A stretch of 64,000 nt of DNA, taken from NCBI RefSeq assembly GCF_040744945.1, contig NZ_CP160453.1, positions 1,364,001 to 1,428,000 of the forward strand. Direction: 5' to 3'. The DNA is from Saccharothrix sp. HUAS TT1 (lineage in GTDB: Bacteria > Actinomycetota > Actinomycetes > Mycobacteriales > Pseudonocardiaceae). The translations under genes and the position numbers were made by a program. This document shows positions 7,711-16,243 of the stretch, piece after piece. The notes under the pieces were generated by a model. The model saw only the letters and a list, made by a program, of their open reading frames with translations, was not told the DNA's origin and did no database searches. The number at the start of each line of letters is the position of its first letter. Position 1 is the stretch's first letter.

Positions 7711-8340
7711 GTGCCGGTGCGAGTGTTGCTCGTAGACGACCACGAGGTGGTGCGCAGGGGGCTGCGCGAACTGCTGGAGGACGAGGACGACATCTCGGTG
7801 GTCGCCGAGGCGGGCGGGGTGGGCGAGGCCCTGGTCCGGGCGGGTGCGGCGCGGCCCGACGTGGCCGTGGTGGACGTGCGGCTGCCCGACGGGGGCGGGG
7901 TCGAGCTGTGCCGCCGGCTGCGCGCGCTGCCGGACGGGCCGCGGTGCCTGGTGCTGACCGCGTTCGACGACGAGGAGGCGCTGGTCGGCGCGATCATGGC
8001 GGGCGCGTCCGGGTACCTGCTCAAGCAGGTGCGCGGCCAGGACCTGGTGGTCGCGGTGCGCGAGGTGGCGGCCGGCCGGTCGCTGCTGGACCCGCAGACC
8101 ACGGCCCGCGTCCTGGACCGGATGCGCCGGCCGGTCGAGGTGGACGTGCTGGACGCGCTGACCGAGCAGGAGCGGCGGGTGCTGGACCTGATCGGCGAGG
8201 GGCTGACGAACCGGCAGATCGCCGAACGGCTGTTCCTGGCGGAGAAGACGGTGAAGAACTACGTCACGGCGGTGCTGTCGAAGCTCGGCATGGAACGCCG
8301 CACCCAGGCCGCCGCGTGGGTCGCCCGCCGGTCCCGCTGA
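7711..8340 (+). CDS. NarL/DevR-type response regulator
   Basis: 209 residues from GTG 7711 (GTG 7717 is also in frame). Receiver domain: acidic pair DD after VRVLLV, phosphoacceptor Asp in VAVVDVRLPDG near residue 54, Thr in LVLTAFDD, Lys in YLLKQVRG. C-terminal LuxR-type helix-turn-helix: LTEQERRVLDLIGEGLTNRQ and the recognition helix AEKTVKNYV. The arrangement and the KNYVTAVLSKLGMERRTQAA end closely resemble the DevR/DosR group, which controls hypoxia and redox responses in mycobacteria. Its convergent neighbour is a GAF histidine kinase followed by the cytochrome bd operon, supporting an oxygen or redox role (inference). Confidence 0.9.
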   Translation: MPVRVLLVDDHEVVRRGLRELLEDEDDISVVAEAGGVGEALVRAGAARPDVAVVDVRLPDGGGVELCRRLRALPDGPRCLVLTAFDDEEALVGAIMAGASGYLLKQVRGQDLVVAVREVAAGRSLLDPQTTARVLDRMRRPVEVDVLDALTEQERRVLDLIGEGLTNRQIAERLFLAEKTVKNYVTAVLSKLGMERRTQAAAWVARRSR

Positions 8341-8354
8341 CCCGGCCGGCCGGG
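8341..8354. terminator. Palindrome between convergent genes, possible terminator
   Basis: CCCGGCCGGCCGGG is a perfect 14-bp palindrome directly after the regulator stop and before the convergent kinase stop. It could serve as a short terminator; evidence is the sequence symmetry alone. Confidence 0.3.
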
Positions 8355-8365
8355 CGCGGTCGCGG

Positions 8366-9487
8366 TCAGCGCGGCAGCGGGACGTGCCAGGTGATCGTCG
8401 TGCCGGTGCGCGGCGACGAGGTGATCTCGCACCCGCCGCCGGCGGCCAGCGCGCGTTCCTCCAGGTGCCGCAGCCCGCGCTTGGCGACGCCGCGCGGGAT
8501 GCCGCAGCCGTCGTCGGCGACCTCCAGGTCCAGCCGGTCGGGCGTGCGGCGCAGGGCGATGCCGACGTGCCGCGCGCCCGAGTGCCGCACCACGTTGGAC
8601 AACGCCTCCCGCAACGCCGCCCGCGCGTGGTCGGCCAGGTCGGCGGGCACGTCGGCCACGTCGCCCTCGGTCCGCACCTCCGGCTCGAACCCCAGCAGCT
8701 CGCCCGCCGTCCGCGCCTCGGCCAGCACCGAGCCCCTCAGGTCGACGTCGGCGGGCTTGCCGGGGTCGGCGCTGCGCAGGGCGCGGACGGTCGCGCGCAC
8801 CTCGGCCATCGTCTGGTCGAGCTGGTCGACCGCGTCGGCGAGCCGCTTGGCCTCCCGCCCCTCCAGCTTGAGCCGCCGGTCGAGCAGGTCCAGCTGCACG
8901 CCCGTCGCGTACAGCCGCTGGATGATCACGTCGTGCAGGTCGCGGGCGATCCGCTCGCGCTCCTGGTAGACCGCCACCCGCTGGCGCGCGGTGGAGCCCT
9001 CGGCCAGCACCACCGCCAGCCCGGCCTGCGCGGCGAACGCGGTGAGCACGTCGACGGTGTCCGGGCTGAACGGCTGCGCGCCCTTGCGCCGGTACACGGC
9101 CAGCGCCCCGATCCGGCGCTCCTTCGTGCCGAACGGCGCGACCGCGAACGGCCCGTAGCCGCGCAGCGCCTTGGGCACGAACGGCGCGGTGCGCGGGTCG
9201 GTGGTGAAGTCGTCGGCGACCACCGGCACGCCGGTCCGCGCCGCCCGCGCCGCCGACGAACGGCTCGACAGCACGACGCCGACCGGGTCGTCGTCGCCGG
9301 AGGACGCCTCGACGGTCAGCGTGCCGTCGGTCGCGGTGACCATGGCCAGGCCGAGGTCGGCGCCGGCGAGGTCGACGGCGCTGCGCACCACGAGCGGCAG
9401 CACGGCGTCGGGGTCATCGCCCGCCAGGGCGGCCGAGGTGATCTCGGTCGACGCGGCGAGCACGCGGGCGGGGTCCACGGTGGTCAA
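8366..9487 (-). CDS. GAF-domain sensor histidine kinase (DevS-like)
   Basis: 373 residues from TTG 9487, which overlaps the CydDC stop (TTGA) and has AGGG seven bases upstream; GTG 9478 is the alternative. One GAF domain (about 25-165), then the HisKA_3 dimerisation helix with the phosphoacceptor His in ERERIARDLHDVIIQRLYA, and a HATPase domain with ALREALSNVVRHS (N box) and DDGCGI (G1). Unlike mycobacterial DevS it has a single GAF domain; no haem-ligand residue can be assigned from sequence. It is co-directional with and overlaps the cyd operon, and converges on the NarL-type regulator, the likely partner. Confidence 0.88.
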   Translation of the reverse strand: MTTVDPARVLAASTEITSAALAGDDPDAVLPLVVRSAVDLAGADLGLAMVTATDGTLTVEASSGDDDPVGVVLSSRSSAARAARTGVPVVADDFTTDPRTAPFVPKALRGYGPFAVAPFGTKERRIGALAVYRRKGAQPFSPDTVDVLTAFAAQAGLAVVLAEGSTARQRVAVYQERERIARDLHDVIIQRLYATGVQLDLLDRRLKLEGREAKRLADAVDQLDQTMAEVRATVRALRSADPGKPADVDLRGSVLAEARTAGELLGFEPEVRTEGDVADVPADLADHARAALREALSNVVRHSGARHVGIALRRTPDRLDLEVADDGCGIPRGVAKRGLRHLEERALAAGGGCEITSSPRTGTTITWHVPLPR

Positions 9488-12400
9488 CGGTAGGCCCTGG
9501 TCCGCAGCCGCCCCCCGCTGACGTCCAGCACCAGGTCGGCGCGGTCGGCCTCGGCCGGCCGGTGGGTGATGTGGATGACCGTCTTGTCCCGCAGCACGTC
9601 GTCCAGGCGGGCCAGCAGCGCGCTCGCGGTCGGCTCGTCCAGGTGGGCGGTCGGCTCGTCCAGCAGCACGAGGTCGGCGTCGTGGAGCAGGGCGCGGGCC
9701 AGCGCGACCCGCTGCGCCTCGCCGCCCGACAGCAGGGTCGGTCCGATGACGGTGTCGAGGTCGAGCCGGACGCCGGCGACGTCCAGCGCCCACCGCAGCC
9801 GTTCGTCAGCTGCCCGGGGGTCGCCCAACCGGAGGTTTTCGCGGACCGTGGTCGAGACCAGCATCGGTTCCTGCGGGCACCAGGCCACCCGGTCGGGCCG
9901 CCAGACCAGCCCGCGCTCGGGTTCGACGAACCCGAGCAGCACCGCGAACAGGCTCGACTTGCCCGCGCCCGACGGTCCGACCACGGCCGCCTTCGTCCCG
10001 GCGGGCAGGTCGACCGCGACCCGGTCGAGCACCGGTTCGGCGCTGCCCGGCCACCGGACCGTGACGCCTTCGAGCCCCACCGCGCCGCCGACCGCCCCCC
10101 GCTCCACGCGCGTCGACCCGGCCCCGCCGCCGGACTGCTCGGCGATCCGGCCGTACGACTCGCGCAGCGCGGCCCGGTGCTGGGCGGCGGCGGGCAGCGT
10201 GCCCAGCACCTCGGCCAGCGCCAGCGGCACCAGGCCGAGGACCGGCACGAGCAGCGGGTCCACGCCGCCGGCCAGGCCGGTGCAGACGGCCGCCGCCAGC
10301 CCGGTCGTCAGGTGCACGATGCCGATCGCCGCGCCCGCGCCGAGGGCCTGCCTGCGGGCCAGCCGGGCCAGCTCGGCGTCGTGGCGGGCCAGCTCGGCCC
10401 GCACCGCGCCGGCCGCGCCGAACGCGATCAGGTCCGGCGCGGCGGTGAGCAGCGTCAGCACCTGCTCCGAGACCTGCCGCCGCCCCCTGGCGAGCACCGC
10501 CGTGGCACGCCGCTCGGTCAGCACCGCGACCACCGGCGCCAGCGTGCCGCCGACCAGCAGCGCCACCGCCAGCGCGAGCCCGGCCACCGGCTGGATGACC
10601 GCGAACAGCACCACCGCCGCGACCGACACGCCGAACGCGACCAGCGGCGGCTGCAGGACGCGCGGCACCAGGTCGCGGACGGTGTCGACGTCGTCCACCA
10701 GCCTGGTCAGCTCGACCCGGCCGGGGCGCAGGCCGCGCCACAGCCGCACCCGCAACGCCTCGGCGTGCCGGAACGCGGCGTCGTGCGACACCAGCCGCTC
10801 CAGGTACCGCAGCACGCCCTTGGCCAGCGCGAACGTCCGCACGCCCACCACCAGCACCGACAACGTCAGGATCGGCGGCTGGGTGGCGGCCCTGGCGATC
10901 AGGTGGGCGGCCAGGGCGGTCAGCGCCACCCCGCTCAGCGAAGCCGCCACGCCCAGCGCCGCGCCGGCCAGCAGCCGCCGGGTGGGCCGGGGCGAGCGCG
11001 GCCTGGCGGGCCGGTCGGCCGCCCGCTCGACCGCGTGGCCCACCGCGACCTCGTCGGCGGTCTCGCCGACCACCCGGTGCGTGGCCAGCAGCACCGCCGC
11101 GCCCTCCTCGGCGGCCCGCCGCACGGCGGCCATCACCTTCGCCGCGGTGGCCGGGTCGAGGTGGGCGGTGGGCTCGTCCAGCAGCAGCACCTTCGCGCCG
11201 TCCCGGACCTTGGTGAGCGCGCGCGCCACCGCGACCCGCTGCCGCTCACCGGTCGACAGCTCGGCGATCGGCCGCGCCACCAGGTGCCCGGCCGCGACCG
11301 ACGCCAGCACGTCGTGGTCGACCCGCCCGGTGGTCAGCTCCAGCTCGTCGGCGACCGTCCGGCCGGCGAACGCGGGCCGCTGCGGCACCCACGCGACGGC
11401 CGACCGGTCGACCGACACCGACCCGCCGTCCGCCGGGACGAACCCCAGCAGCACCCCGAAGATCGTGGACTTGCCGCCGCCGCTGGGCGCGTCCAGCCGG
11501 TGCACCTCGCCCGGCCGCACCCGGAACCCGACCCCGTCGGGCGCGAACCGCCCCCGACGCCGGACGCGGAGGTCGCGGACCTCGATCCCCTCGACGTCCG
11601 CGTCGCCGACCTCCCGGGCGTCCGGCTCCGGGATCTCGGCGACGCGGCGGACCGCTTCGACACCGTCCTCCGAAGCGTGGTGCGCCGCGCCGGCCGCCCG
11701 CAGCGGCAGGTAGCACTCCGGCGCGAGGATCAGCACGACCAGGCCCGTGACCAGGGCGAACTCCCCCGACACCAGCCGCAGCCCGATCCCCACCGCGATC
11801 AGCGCCACCGACAGCGAGGCCACGACCTCCAGCACCAGCGCCGACAGGAACGCCACCCGCAGCGTCCCCATGGTCGCCCGGCGGTACCGCTCGCCGACCT
11901 CCCGCACCGCCTCCGCCTGCGCCGCCGCCCGCCCGAACGCCGTCAGCACCGGCAGCGCGCGCACCAGCTCCGCCAGCCGGCCCGACAACCGCTCCAGCGC
12001 CGACGCCGCCGCGGCCACCCGCGCCGACGTGAACCGGCCGATCAGGATCGCGAACACCGGGATCAGCGGCAGCGTCACGGCGATCAGCACGGCCGAGGTC
12101 GGGTCGGTGAAGAAGATCCACCCGCCGACCGCCAACGGCACCACGGCCGTCGTCACCAGGGCGGGCAGGTAGCGGGTGAAGTACGCGTCCAGCGCGTCCA
12201 GCCCCTTGGTCGCGAGCACCGCCAGCGACGCGGGGCCCCGGTCCACGATCCACGACGGCCCCAGCCCCACCGCGCGGTCCAGCACCGCGGCCCGCAGCTC
12301 CTCCTTCGCGCCCGCCGCAGCCCGCGCCGCCACCGTCTCGGTCGCCCACGCCAGCAGCGCCCGCGCCACCACCGCGCACGCCAGCACCCACAACGACCCG

Positions 12401-12576
12401 CCGGTCACCAGCGCCGACGCCAGCGCCACGGCCTGCCACACCAGCGCGGCGGACGTCAGCGCGGCCAGCGCCGCGCACCAGGCCAGCGCTCGGCGCGCCG
12501 AGCGCGAGAGCGCCGGCAGCGCGCCGAGCGGGCCGTTCCCCGGCTTCTTGGCGGAAGGGGCTCCGGGGAAGTTCAC
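9484..12576 (-). CDS. cydDC: Fused thiol-reductant ABC exporter CydDC
   Basis: 1030 residues, a head-to-tail fusion of the CydD and CydC half-transporters that in E. coli are separate and export cysteine/glutathione needed to mature cytochrome bd. The CydD half has six hydrophobic segments (about 20-300) and an ATPase with APSGGGKST, LSTGERQRVAVARAL and LLLDEPTAHLD; the CydC half repeats this (GPSGAGKSS, LSGGEAQRVALARAL, VLLDEPTAHLD). The first signature has Thr in place of the central Gly (LSTGE), so the two ATP sites may be unequal. The GTG start overlaps the cydB stop (GTGA). Confidence 0.93.
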   Translation of the reverse strand: MNFPGAPSAKKPGNGPLGALPALSRSARRALAWCAALAALTSAALVWQAVALASALVTGGSLWVLACAVVARALLAWATETVAARAAAGAKEELRAAVLDRAVGLGPSWIVDRGPASLAVLATKGLDALDAYFTRYLPALVTTAVVPLAVGGWIFFTDPTSAVLIAVTLPLIPVFAILIGRFTSARVAAAASALERLSGRLAELVRALPVLTAFGRAAAQAEAVREVGERYRRATMGTLRVAFLSALVLEVVASLSVALIAVGIGLRLVSGEFALVTGLVVLILAPECYLPLRAAGAAHHASEDGVEAVRRVAEIPEPDAREVGDADVEGIEVRDLRVRRRGRFAPDGVGFRVRPGEVHRLDAPSGGGKSTIFGVLLGFVPADGGSVSVDRSAVAWVPQRPAFAGRTVADELELTTGRVDHDVLASVAAGHLVARPIAELSTGERQRVAVARALTKVRDGAKVLLLDEPTAHLDPATAAKVMAAVRRAAEEGAAVLLATHRVVGETADEVAVGHAVERAADRPARPRSPRPTRRLLAGAALGVAASLSGVALTALAAHLIARAATQPPILTLSVLVVGVRTFALAKGVLRYLERLVSHDAAFRHAEALRVRLWRGLRPGRVELTRLVDDVDTVRDLVPRVLQPPLVAFGVSVAAVVLFAVIQPVAGLALAVALLVGGTLAPVVAVLTERRATAVLARGRRQVSEQVLTLLTAAPDLIAFGAAGAVRAELARHDAELARLARRQALGAGAAIGIVHLTTGLAAAVCTGLAGGVDPLLVPVLGLVPLALAEVLGTLPAAAQHRAALRESYGRIAEQSGGGAGSTRVERGAVGGAVGLEGVTVRWPGSAEPVLDRVAVDLPAGTKAAVVGPSGAGKSSLFAVLLGFVEPERGLVWRPDRVAWCPQEPMLVSTTVRENLRLGDPRAADERLRWALDVAGVRLDLDTVIGPTLLSGGEAQRVALARALLHDADLVLLDEPTAHLDEPTASALLARLDDVLRDKTVIHITHRPAEADRADLVLDVSGGRLRTRAYR

Positions 12577-13574
12577 GGCACGTGCACCTCGGGGATGTGC
12601 CGGGCGCCGATCCGCTTGCGGAACACCCAGTACGTCCACCCCTGGTAGACGAGCACCGCGGGTGTGCCGAACGCGGCCACCCAGGTCATCACGGTCAACG
12701 TGTAGGGGCTCGACGCGGCGCCCGCCACCGTCAGCGACCACGCCGGGTCCAGGGTGGACGGCAGCACGTTCGGGTACAGCGCGCCGAACAGCGCCGCCAC
12801 CGACGCCGCCACCGCGACCCCCATCAGCGCGAACGCCTGCCCCTCGCGCCGCAGCGCCAGCCGCCCGTACGCGCCCAGGGCGGCCACCGCGACCACGATC
12901 GAAGCGCCCCACGTCCAGGTCGACCCGAACCGCAGCTGCGCGGTCAGCAGCAGCACCAGCAGCGGCAGCAGGGCGAACGGCGCGACCTTCAGCGCCAGCG
13001 CGCGCGCCCGTTCCCGCACGTCGCCCTCGGTCTTCAGGGACAGGAACACCGCGCCGTGCACCAGCGCGTACCCGGCCACCGCCACCGCGCCGAGCAGCGT
13101 CTCCAGCCGGAACGCCGCGAACGGCGAGCCGTCCCGGTCGCCGAGGGCGTCCAGCGGCATGCCGAACACGGTGGCCGACAGCACCAGCCCGACGCCGAGG
13201 GCGGCGACCCACGACCCGGTCACGATCACCGCGTCCCACACCCGCCGCCACCGGGCCGAGTCGACCTTGCCCCGGTACTCGAACGCCACCCCGCGCCCGA
13301 TCAGCGCCAGCAGGAGCAGCAGCAGCGGCAGGTAGGCCGAGCTGAACAGCGAGGCGTACCAGTCGGGGAACGCGGCGAACGTCGCGCCGGCCGCGACCAG
13401 CAGCCACACCTCGTTGCCGTCCCACACCGGCCCGATGGTGTTGATCAGCACCCGCCGCTCGCGCTCCGAGCGCCCGAGCACCGGCAGCAGCATCCCGACG
13501 CCGAAGTCGAAGCCCTCCAGGAACAGGTAGCCCAGCCACAGCAGGGCGATCACGCAGAACCAGAACGTCTCCAC
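12573..13574 (-). CDS. cydB: Cytochrome d ubiquinol oxidase subunit II
   Basis: 333 residues with eight or nine hydrophobic helices. METFWFCVIALLWLGYLFLE and GFDFGVGMLLP at the N-terminus and GPVWDGNEVWLL near residue 60 are hallmarks of CydB. With CydA it forms the cytochrome bd terminal oxidase, a high-affinity quinol:O2 oxidoreductase of the plasma membrane. The start lies 11 bases after the cydA stop and the stop overlaps cydDC. No CydX-like small subunit could be recognised in the operon. Confidence 0.95.
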   Translation of the reverse strand: METFWFCVIALLWLGYLFLEGFDFGVGMLLPVLGRSERERRVLINTIGPVWDGNEVWLLVAAGATFAAFPDWYASLFSSAYLPLLLLLLALIGRGVAFEYRGKVDSARWRRVWDAVIVTGSWVAALGVGLVLSATVFGMPLDALGDRDGSPFAAFRLETLLGAVAVAGYALVHGAVFLSLKTEGDVRERARALALKVAPFALLPLLVLLLTAQLRFGSTWTWGASIVVAVAALGAYGRLALRREGQAFALMGVAVAASVAALFGALYPNVLPSTLDPAWSLTVAGAASSPYTLTVMTWVAAFGTPAVLVYQGWTYWVFRKRIGARHIPEVHVP

Positions 13575-13585
13575 GGCTCCCCCTC

Positions 13586-15070
13586 TCAGTACGCGAACGA
13601 CAGGACGTCGTCGTCGGTCTTGGCGCCGGGCCCGGCGTCACCGGGTGGTCGCGCCGGCAGCACGCCCGCGACCCCAGCGCGGACGTACCGCCGGACCAGG
13701 AACACCTCGACGCAGGCCAGCACCCCGTAGACCAGCGTCAAGGCGACCAGCGACGTCAACACCTCCCCCGGTGTCGACGACGACACAGCTCGCGCGGTGA
13801 ACATCCACACCCCGTCCACCCCGCTCGGGTTCGGCACCACCACGAACGGCTGCCGACCCATCTCGGTGAAGATCCAGCCGAAGCTGTTGGCCAGGAACGG
13901 CGTCGCGACGCTGCCCAGCGCGAGCCACTTGAACCACCGGCCGCGCGGCGCCCGCCCACCGCGCGTCAGCCACTGGACGAGCAGCCCGGCGCCGACCGCG
14001 ACCGCCCCGAACCCGATCATCAGCCGGAAGCCCCAGTAGGTGACGGGCAGGTTCGGCACGTAGTCGATCGGCTGACCCGACAGCTCGCCCAGCTTCGGGT
14101 CGACGGGGTAGTTCGCGCCGTACTTCTCCTGGTAGAGGGGCACCAGCTCCTCGATGCCCTTCACCTCGGTGGTGAAGTCGTTGTGCGCCAGGAACGACAG
14201 CAGCGCGGGCACCGTGACGCTCTTGACGTTCTCGCAGTCGGGCCGCGACACGTCGCCGATCGCGAACACCGAGAACGCCGCCGGCGACTCGGTGTGGCAC
14301 AGCGCCTCGGCCGCCGCCATCTTCATCGGCTGCTGCTCGAACATCAGCTTGCCCTGGAGGTCGCCGCTGATCGCCAGGCCGGTGAACGCCACCACGCCCA
14401 CCCACGTGCCGAGCTTCACCGAGGCGCGCCACACGGGGCCCTCGTCGGTGCGCCGCCACAGGTGCCAGGCCGCGATGCCGACCAGGAACGACCCGGCGAC
14501 GGCGAACGCGCCGAAGATCGTGTGCGGGAACGCGGCCAGCACGGTGCTGTTGCCCAGCACGGCCCAGATCGACGTCAGCCGGGGCCGGCCGTCGACCAGC
14601 TCCACGCCCACCGGGTGCTGCATCCACGAGTTCGCGGCCAGGATGAAGTACGCCGACGCGATCGTGGCCAGCGAGAACGCCCACGCGCAGGCCAGGTGCG
14701 CCTTCTTCGGCAGCCGGTCCCAGCCGAAGATCCACAGGCCGAGGAACGTCGACTCGACGAAGAACGCGACCAGGCCCTCCATCGCCAGCGGCGCGCCGAA
14801 CACGTCGCCGACGAAGCGCGAGTAGGCGCTCCAGGTCATGCCGAACTGGAACTCCTGCACGATGCCGGTCACCACGCCCATGGCGAAGTTGATCAGCAGC
14901 AGCTTGCCCCAGAACTTGGTCATGGCCAGGTACTTGCGGTCGCCCGTGCGCACCCACGCGGTCTGCATCCCGGCCACCAGCAGGGAGAGCCCGATGGTCA
15001 GCGGCACCATCAGGAAGTGGTAGACGGTGGTGATGCCGAACTGCCACCGCGCCAGGTCGAGGACGTCCAC
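13586..15070 (-). CDS. cydA: Cytochrome d ubiquinol oxidase subunit I
   Basis: 494 residues, nine or so membrane helices. WQFGITTVYHFLMVPLTIGLS places the b595 ligand His near residue 18; the b558 ligands are the His near 185 (FPHTIFGAFAV) and a Met near 330-390. The periplasmic Q-loop is the short form typical of Actinobacteria (PLYQEKYGANYP). GRQPFVVVPNPSGVDG is the usual conserved segment. First gene of cydA-cydB-cydDC and then a GAF kinase; the upstream 320 bases hold a GGTCCC-rich repeat and, on the other strand, a manganese riboswitch. Confidence 0.95.
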   Translation of the reverse strand: MDVLDLARWQFGITTVYHFLMVPLTIGLSLLVAGMQTAWVRTGDRKYLAMTKFWGKLLLINFAMGVVTGIVQEFQFGMTWSAYSRFVGDVFGAPLAMEGLVAFFVESTFLGLWIFGWDRLPKKAHLACAWAFSLATIASAYFILAANSWMQHPVGVELVDGRPRLTSIWAVLGNSTVLAAFPHTIFGAFAVAGSFLVGIAAWHLWRRTDEGPVWRASVKLGTWVGVVAFTGLAISGDLQGKLMFEQQPMKMAAAEALCHTESPAAFSVFAIGDVSRPDCENVKSVTVPALLSFLAHNDFTTEVKGIEELVPLYQEKYGANYPVDPKLGELSGQPIDYVPNLPVTYWGFRLMIGFGAVAVGAGLLVQWLTRGGRAPRGRWFKWLALGSVATPFLANSFGWIFTEMGRQPFVVVPNPSGVDGVWMFTARAVSSSTPGEVLTSLVALTLVYGVLACVEVFLVRRYVRAGVAGVLPARPPGDAGPGAKTDDDVLSFAY

Positions 15071-15094
15071 GGGACGAACGTAGGTCCGCGAGGG

Positions 15095-15143
15095 GGTCCC
15101 GCCTCAGGTACGAGGGTCCCCTCCGGGGCGGGACCAAGGTCCC
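15095..15143. promoter_or_regulatory. GGTCCC/GGGACC repeat cluster upstream of cydA
   Basis: Within 50 bases there are a 9-bp inverted repeat (GGTCCCGCC at 15095 with GGCGGGACC at 15127), a further GGTCCC at 15115 and a perfect palindrome GGGACCAAGGTCCC at 15130-15143. The cluster lies 25-75 bases upstream of cydA. It is a candidate operator or leader structure; no known regulator consensus is matched. Confidence 0.4.
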
Positions 15144-15190
15144 GGTGTCCACCGTCACGTCCGGCGGGAGCGCCCCCGCCCGGTACGCTG

Positions 15191-15325
15191 TGGGCGCCAG
15201 AGGGGAGTAGTTCCCCCGGGTCTCCACGACCGGGGCGAGAGGGTCGACACACTGGTCCGCCGCGCGCGGACCCGGCCCCTCACCCGCTCCAGCTCCACGA
15301 GCGGGCGAACGAGACCTCCGGCCGG
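15191..15325 (+). promoter_or_regulatory. yybP-ykoY manganese riboswitch
   Basis: Two hallmark loops of the yybP-ykoY class are present in order: GGGGAGTAG at 15202-15210 and GAACGAGACCTCC with GAGACC at 15311-15316. The P1 stem pairs 15196-15203 with 15315-15322 (one mismatch). These loops form the Mn(II) site in known members. The downstream gene is a TMEM165/GDT1 transporter, a standard target of this class. Confidence 0.85.
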
Positions 15326-15357
15326 GCAGCGCACCACGCCCGGTCGGGGTCGTGCTG

Positions 15358-15389
15358 CCTCCGTCCGGGTTCACATCGGACGTCGGAGG
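15358..15389 (+). promoter_or_regulatory. RBS-sequestering hairpin of the Mn riboswitch
   Basis: CCTCCGTCCG (15358-15367) can pair with CGGACGTCGGAGG (15377-15389) with a 3-base bulge, burying the Shine-Dalgarno GGAGG (15385-15389) that lies five bases before GTG 15395. This suggests translational control: the aptamer would free the RBS when Mn is bound (inference). Confidence 0.6.
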
Positions 15390-15394
15390 TACCC

Positions 15395-15994
15395 GTGGCA
15401 CCCGAACTCATCGCCCTGGCGACGGCTTTCGCCATCATCTTCCTGGCCGAGCTGCCGGACAAGACGATGGTGGCCACGCTCGTGCTCACCACCCGCTACC
15501 GGCCGTGGCCGGTGTTCGCGGGCGTCACCGCGGCGTTCGCGATCCAGTGCGTGGTGGCCGCCACGTTCGGCGGCGTGCTGACCCTGCTGCCCGACCGGGT
15601 GGTCGCCGGGGTGGTCGCGGCGCTGTTCGGCGTCGGCGCGTTCCTGCTGCTCAAGGAGGGGTTCTCCCAGGACGACGACGAGTCGGGCGCGGACGCCTCC
15701 GGCGCCGGTCAGGTGACGTTCCTGCGCGCCGCGCTCACGTCGTTCGGCGTCCTGTTCGCCGCCGAGTGGGGCGACGCCTCGCAGCTGGCCACCGCCGCCC
15801 TGTCCGCCCGCTACGCCAGCCCGGTGTTCGTCGGCCTGGGCGCGTTCCTGGCCCTGACCACCGTGGCCGCCATCGCCGTGCTCGTGGGCCGCAGGATCGC
15901 CACCCGCATCCCGACGCACCTGATCCAGCGGGTGAGCGGCTTCCTGTTCGCCGCGTTCGCGCTGTTCGCGCTGTGGCAGGTGATCTCCGGGTAG
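15395..15994 (+). CDS. TMEM165/GDT1 family manganese exporter
   Basis: 199 residues from GTG 15395. Two inverted repeats of three helices with the family signature E-x-G-D-(K/R)-(T/S): AELPDKTM near residue 16 (a variant with LP) and AAEWGDASQ near residue 125, separated by an acidic loop (DDDESGADA). Family members export Mn(II) or exchange Ca/Mn with protons. Control by a Mn(II) riboswitch directly upstream strongly supports a manganese efflux role. Divergent from the cytochrome bd operon. Confidence 0.9.
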   Translation: MAPELIALATAFAIIFLAELPDKTMVATLVLTTRYRPWPVFAGVTAAFAIQCVVAATFGGVLTLLPDRVVAGVVAALFGVGAFLLLKEGFSQDDDESGADASGAGQVTFLRAALTSFGVLFAAEWGDASQLATAALSARYASPVFVGLGAFLALTTVAAIAVLVGRRIATRIPTHLIQRVSGFLFAAFALFALWQVISG

Positions 15995-16243
15995 GCCGTA
16001 CCCGCGGTCCCGCACGACGGGTTCACCATCGACGCCGGGGCGTACCGGTGGCCGACGGGCACCGAGAAGTGCGAGCTGACGGGCGGGGTCCCGGTGTTCT
16101 ACGGCGACTTCGACCAGCGTGACGTGGAGATCGCCGAGCGCACCTACCCCGGCCGCCGGGTGGTCCTCACCGAGGACGGCGCCCTCGAAGTCCACCCGTC
16201 AGACGAGCCCGTCGAGCTTCAGGGTCACCGGGAACGGCACTGA
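15995..16243 (+). pseudogene. Coding-like remnant without start, function unknown
   Basis: After the transporter stop the same frame stays open for 82 codons to a TGA at 16243. It reads like protein (AGAYRWPTGTEKCELTGG, VFYGDFDQRDVEIAERTYPG) with G or C at nearly every third position, but no ATG and no usable RBS/start lies near its 5' end. It is not part of the TMEM165 fold. Either a 5'-truncated gene remnant or, less likely, a stop-codon read-through extension. Family not recognised. Its last 45 bases overlap the Uma2 gene end. Confidence 0.4.

Noticed and set aside
9562..12648. Very long plus-strand open frame (over 1000 codons) opposite cydDC
   Set aside because: Arg/His/Gln/Pro-rich with no domain; it is the antisense shadow of a well-recognised ABC transporter in high-GC DNA.
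15071..15190. Rex operator upstream of cydA
   Set aside because: No TTGTGAA-N4-TTCACAA-like sequence; only GGTCCC/GGGACC repeats are seen.
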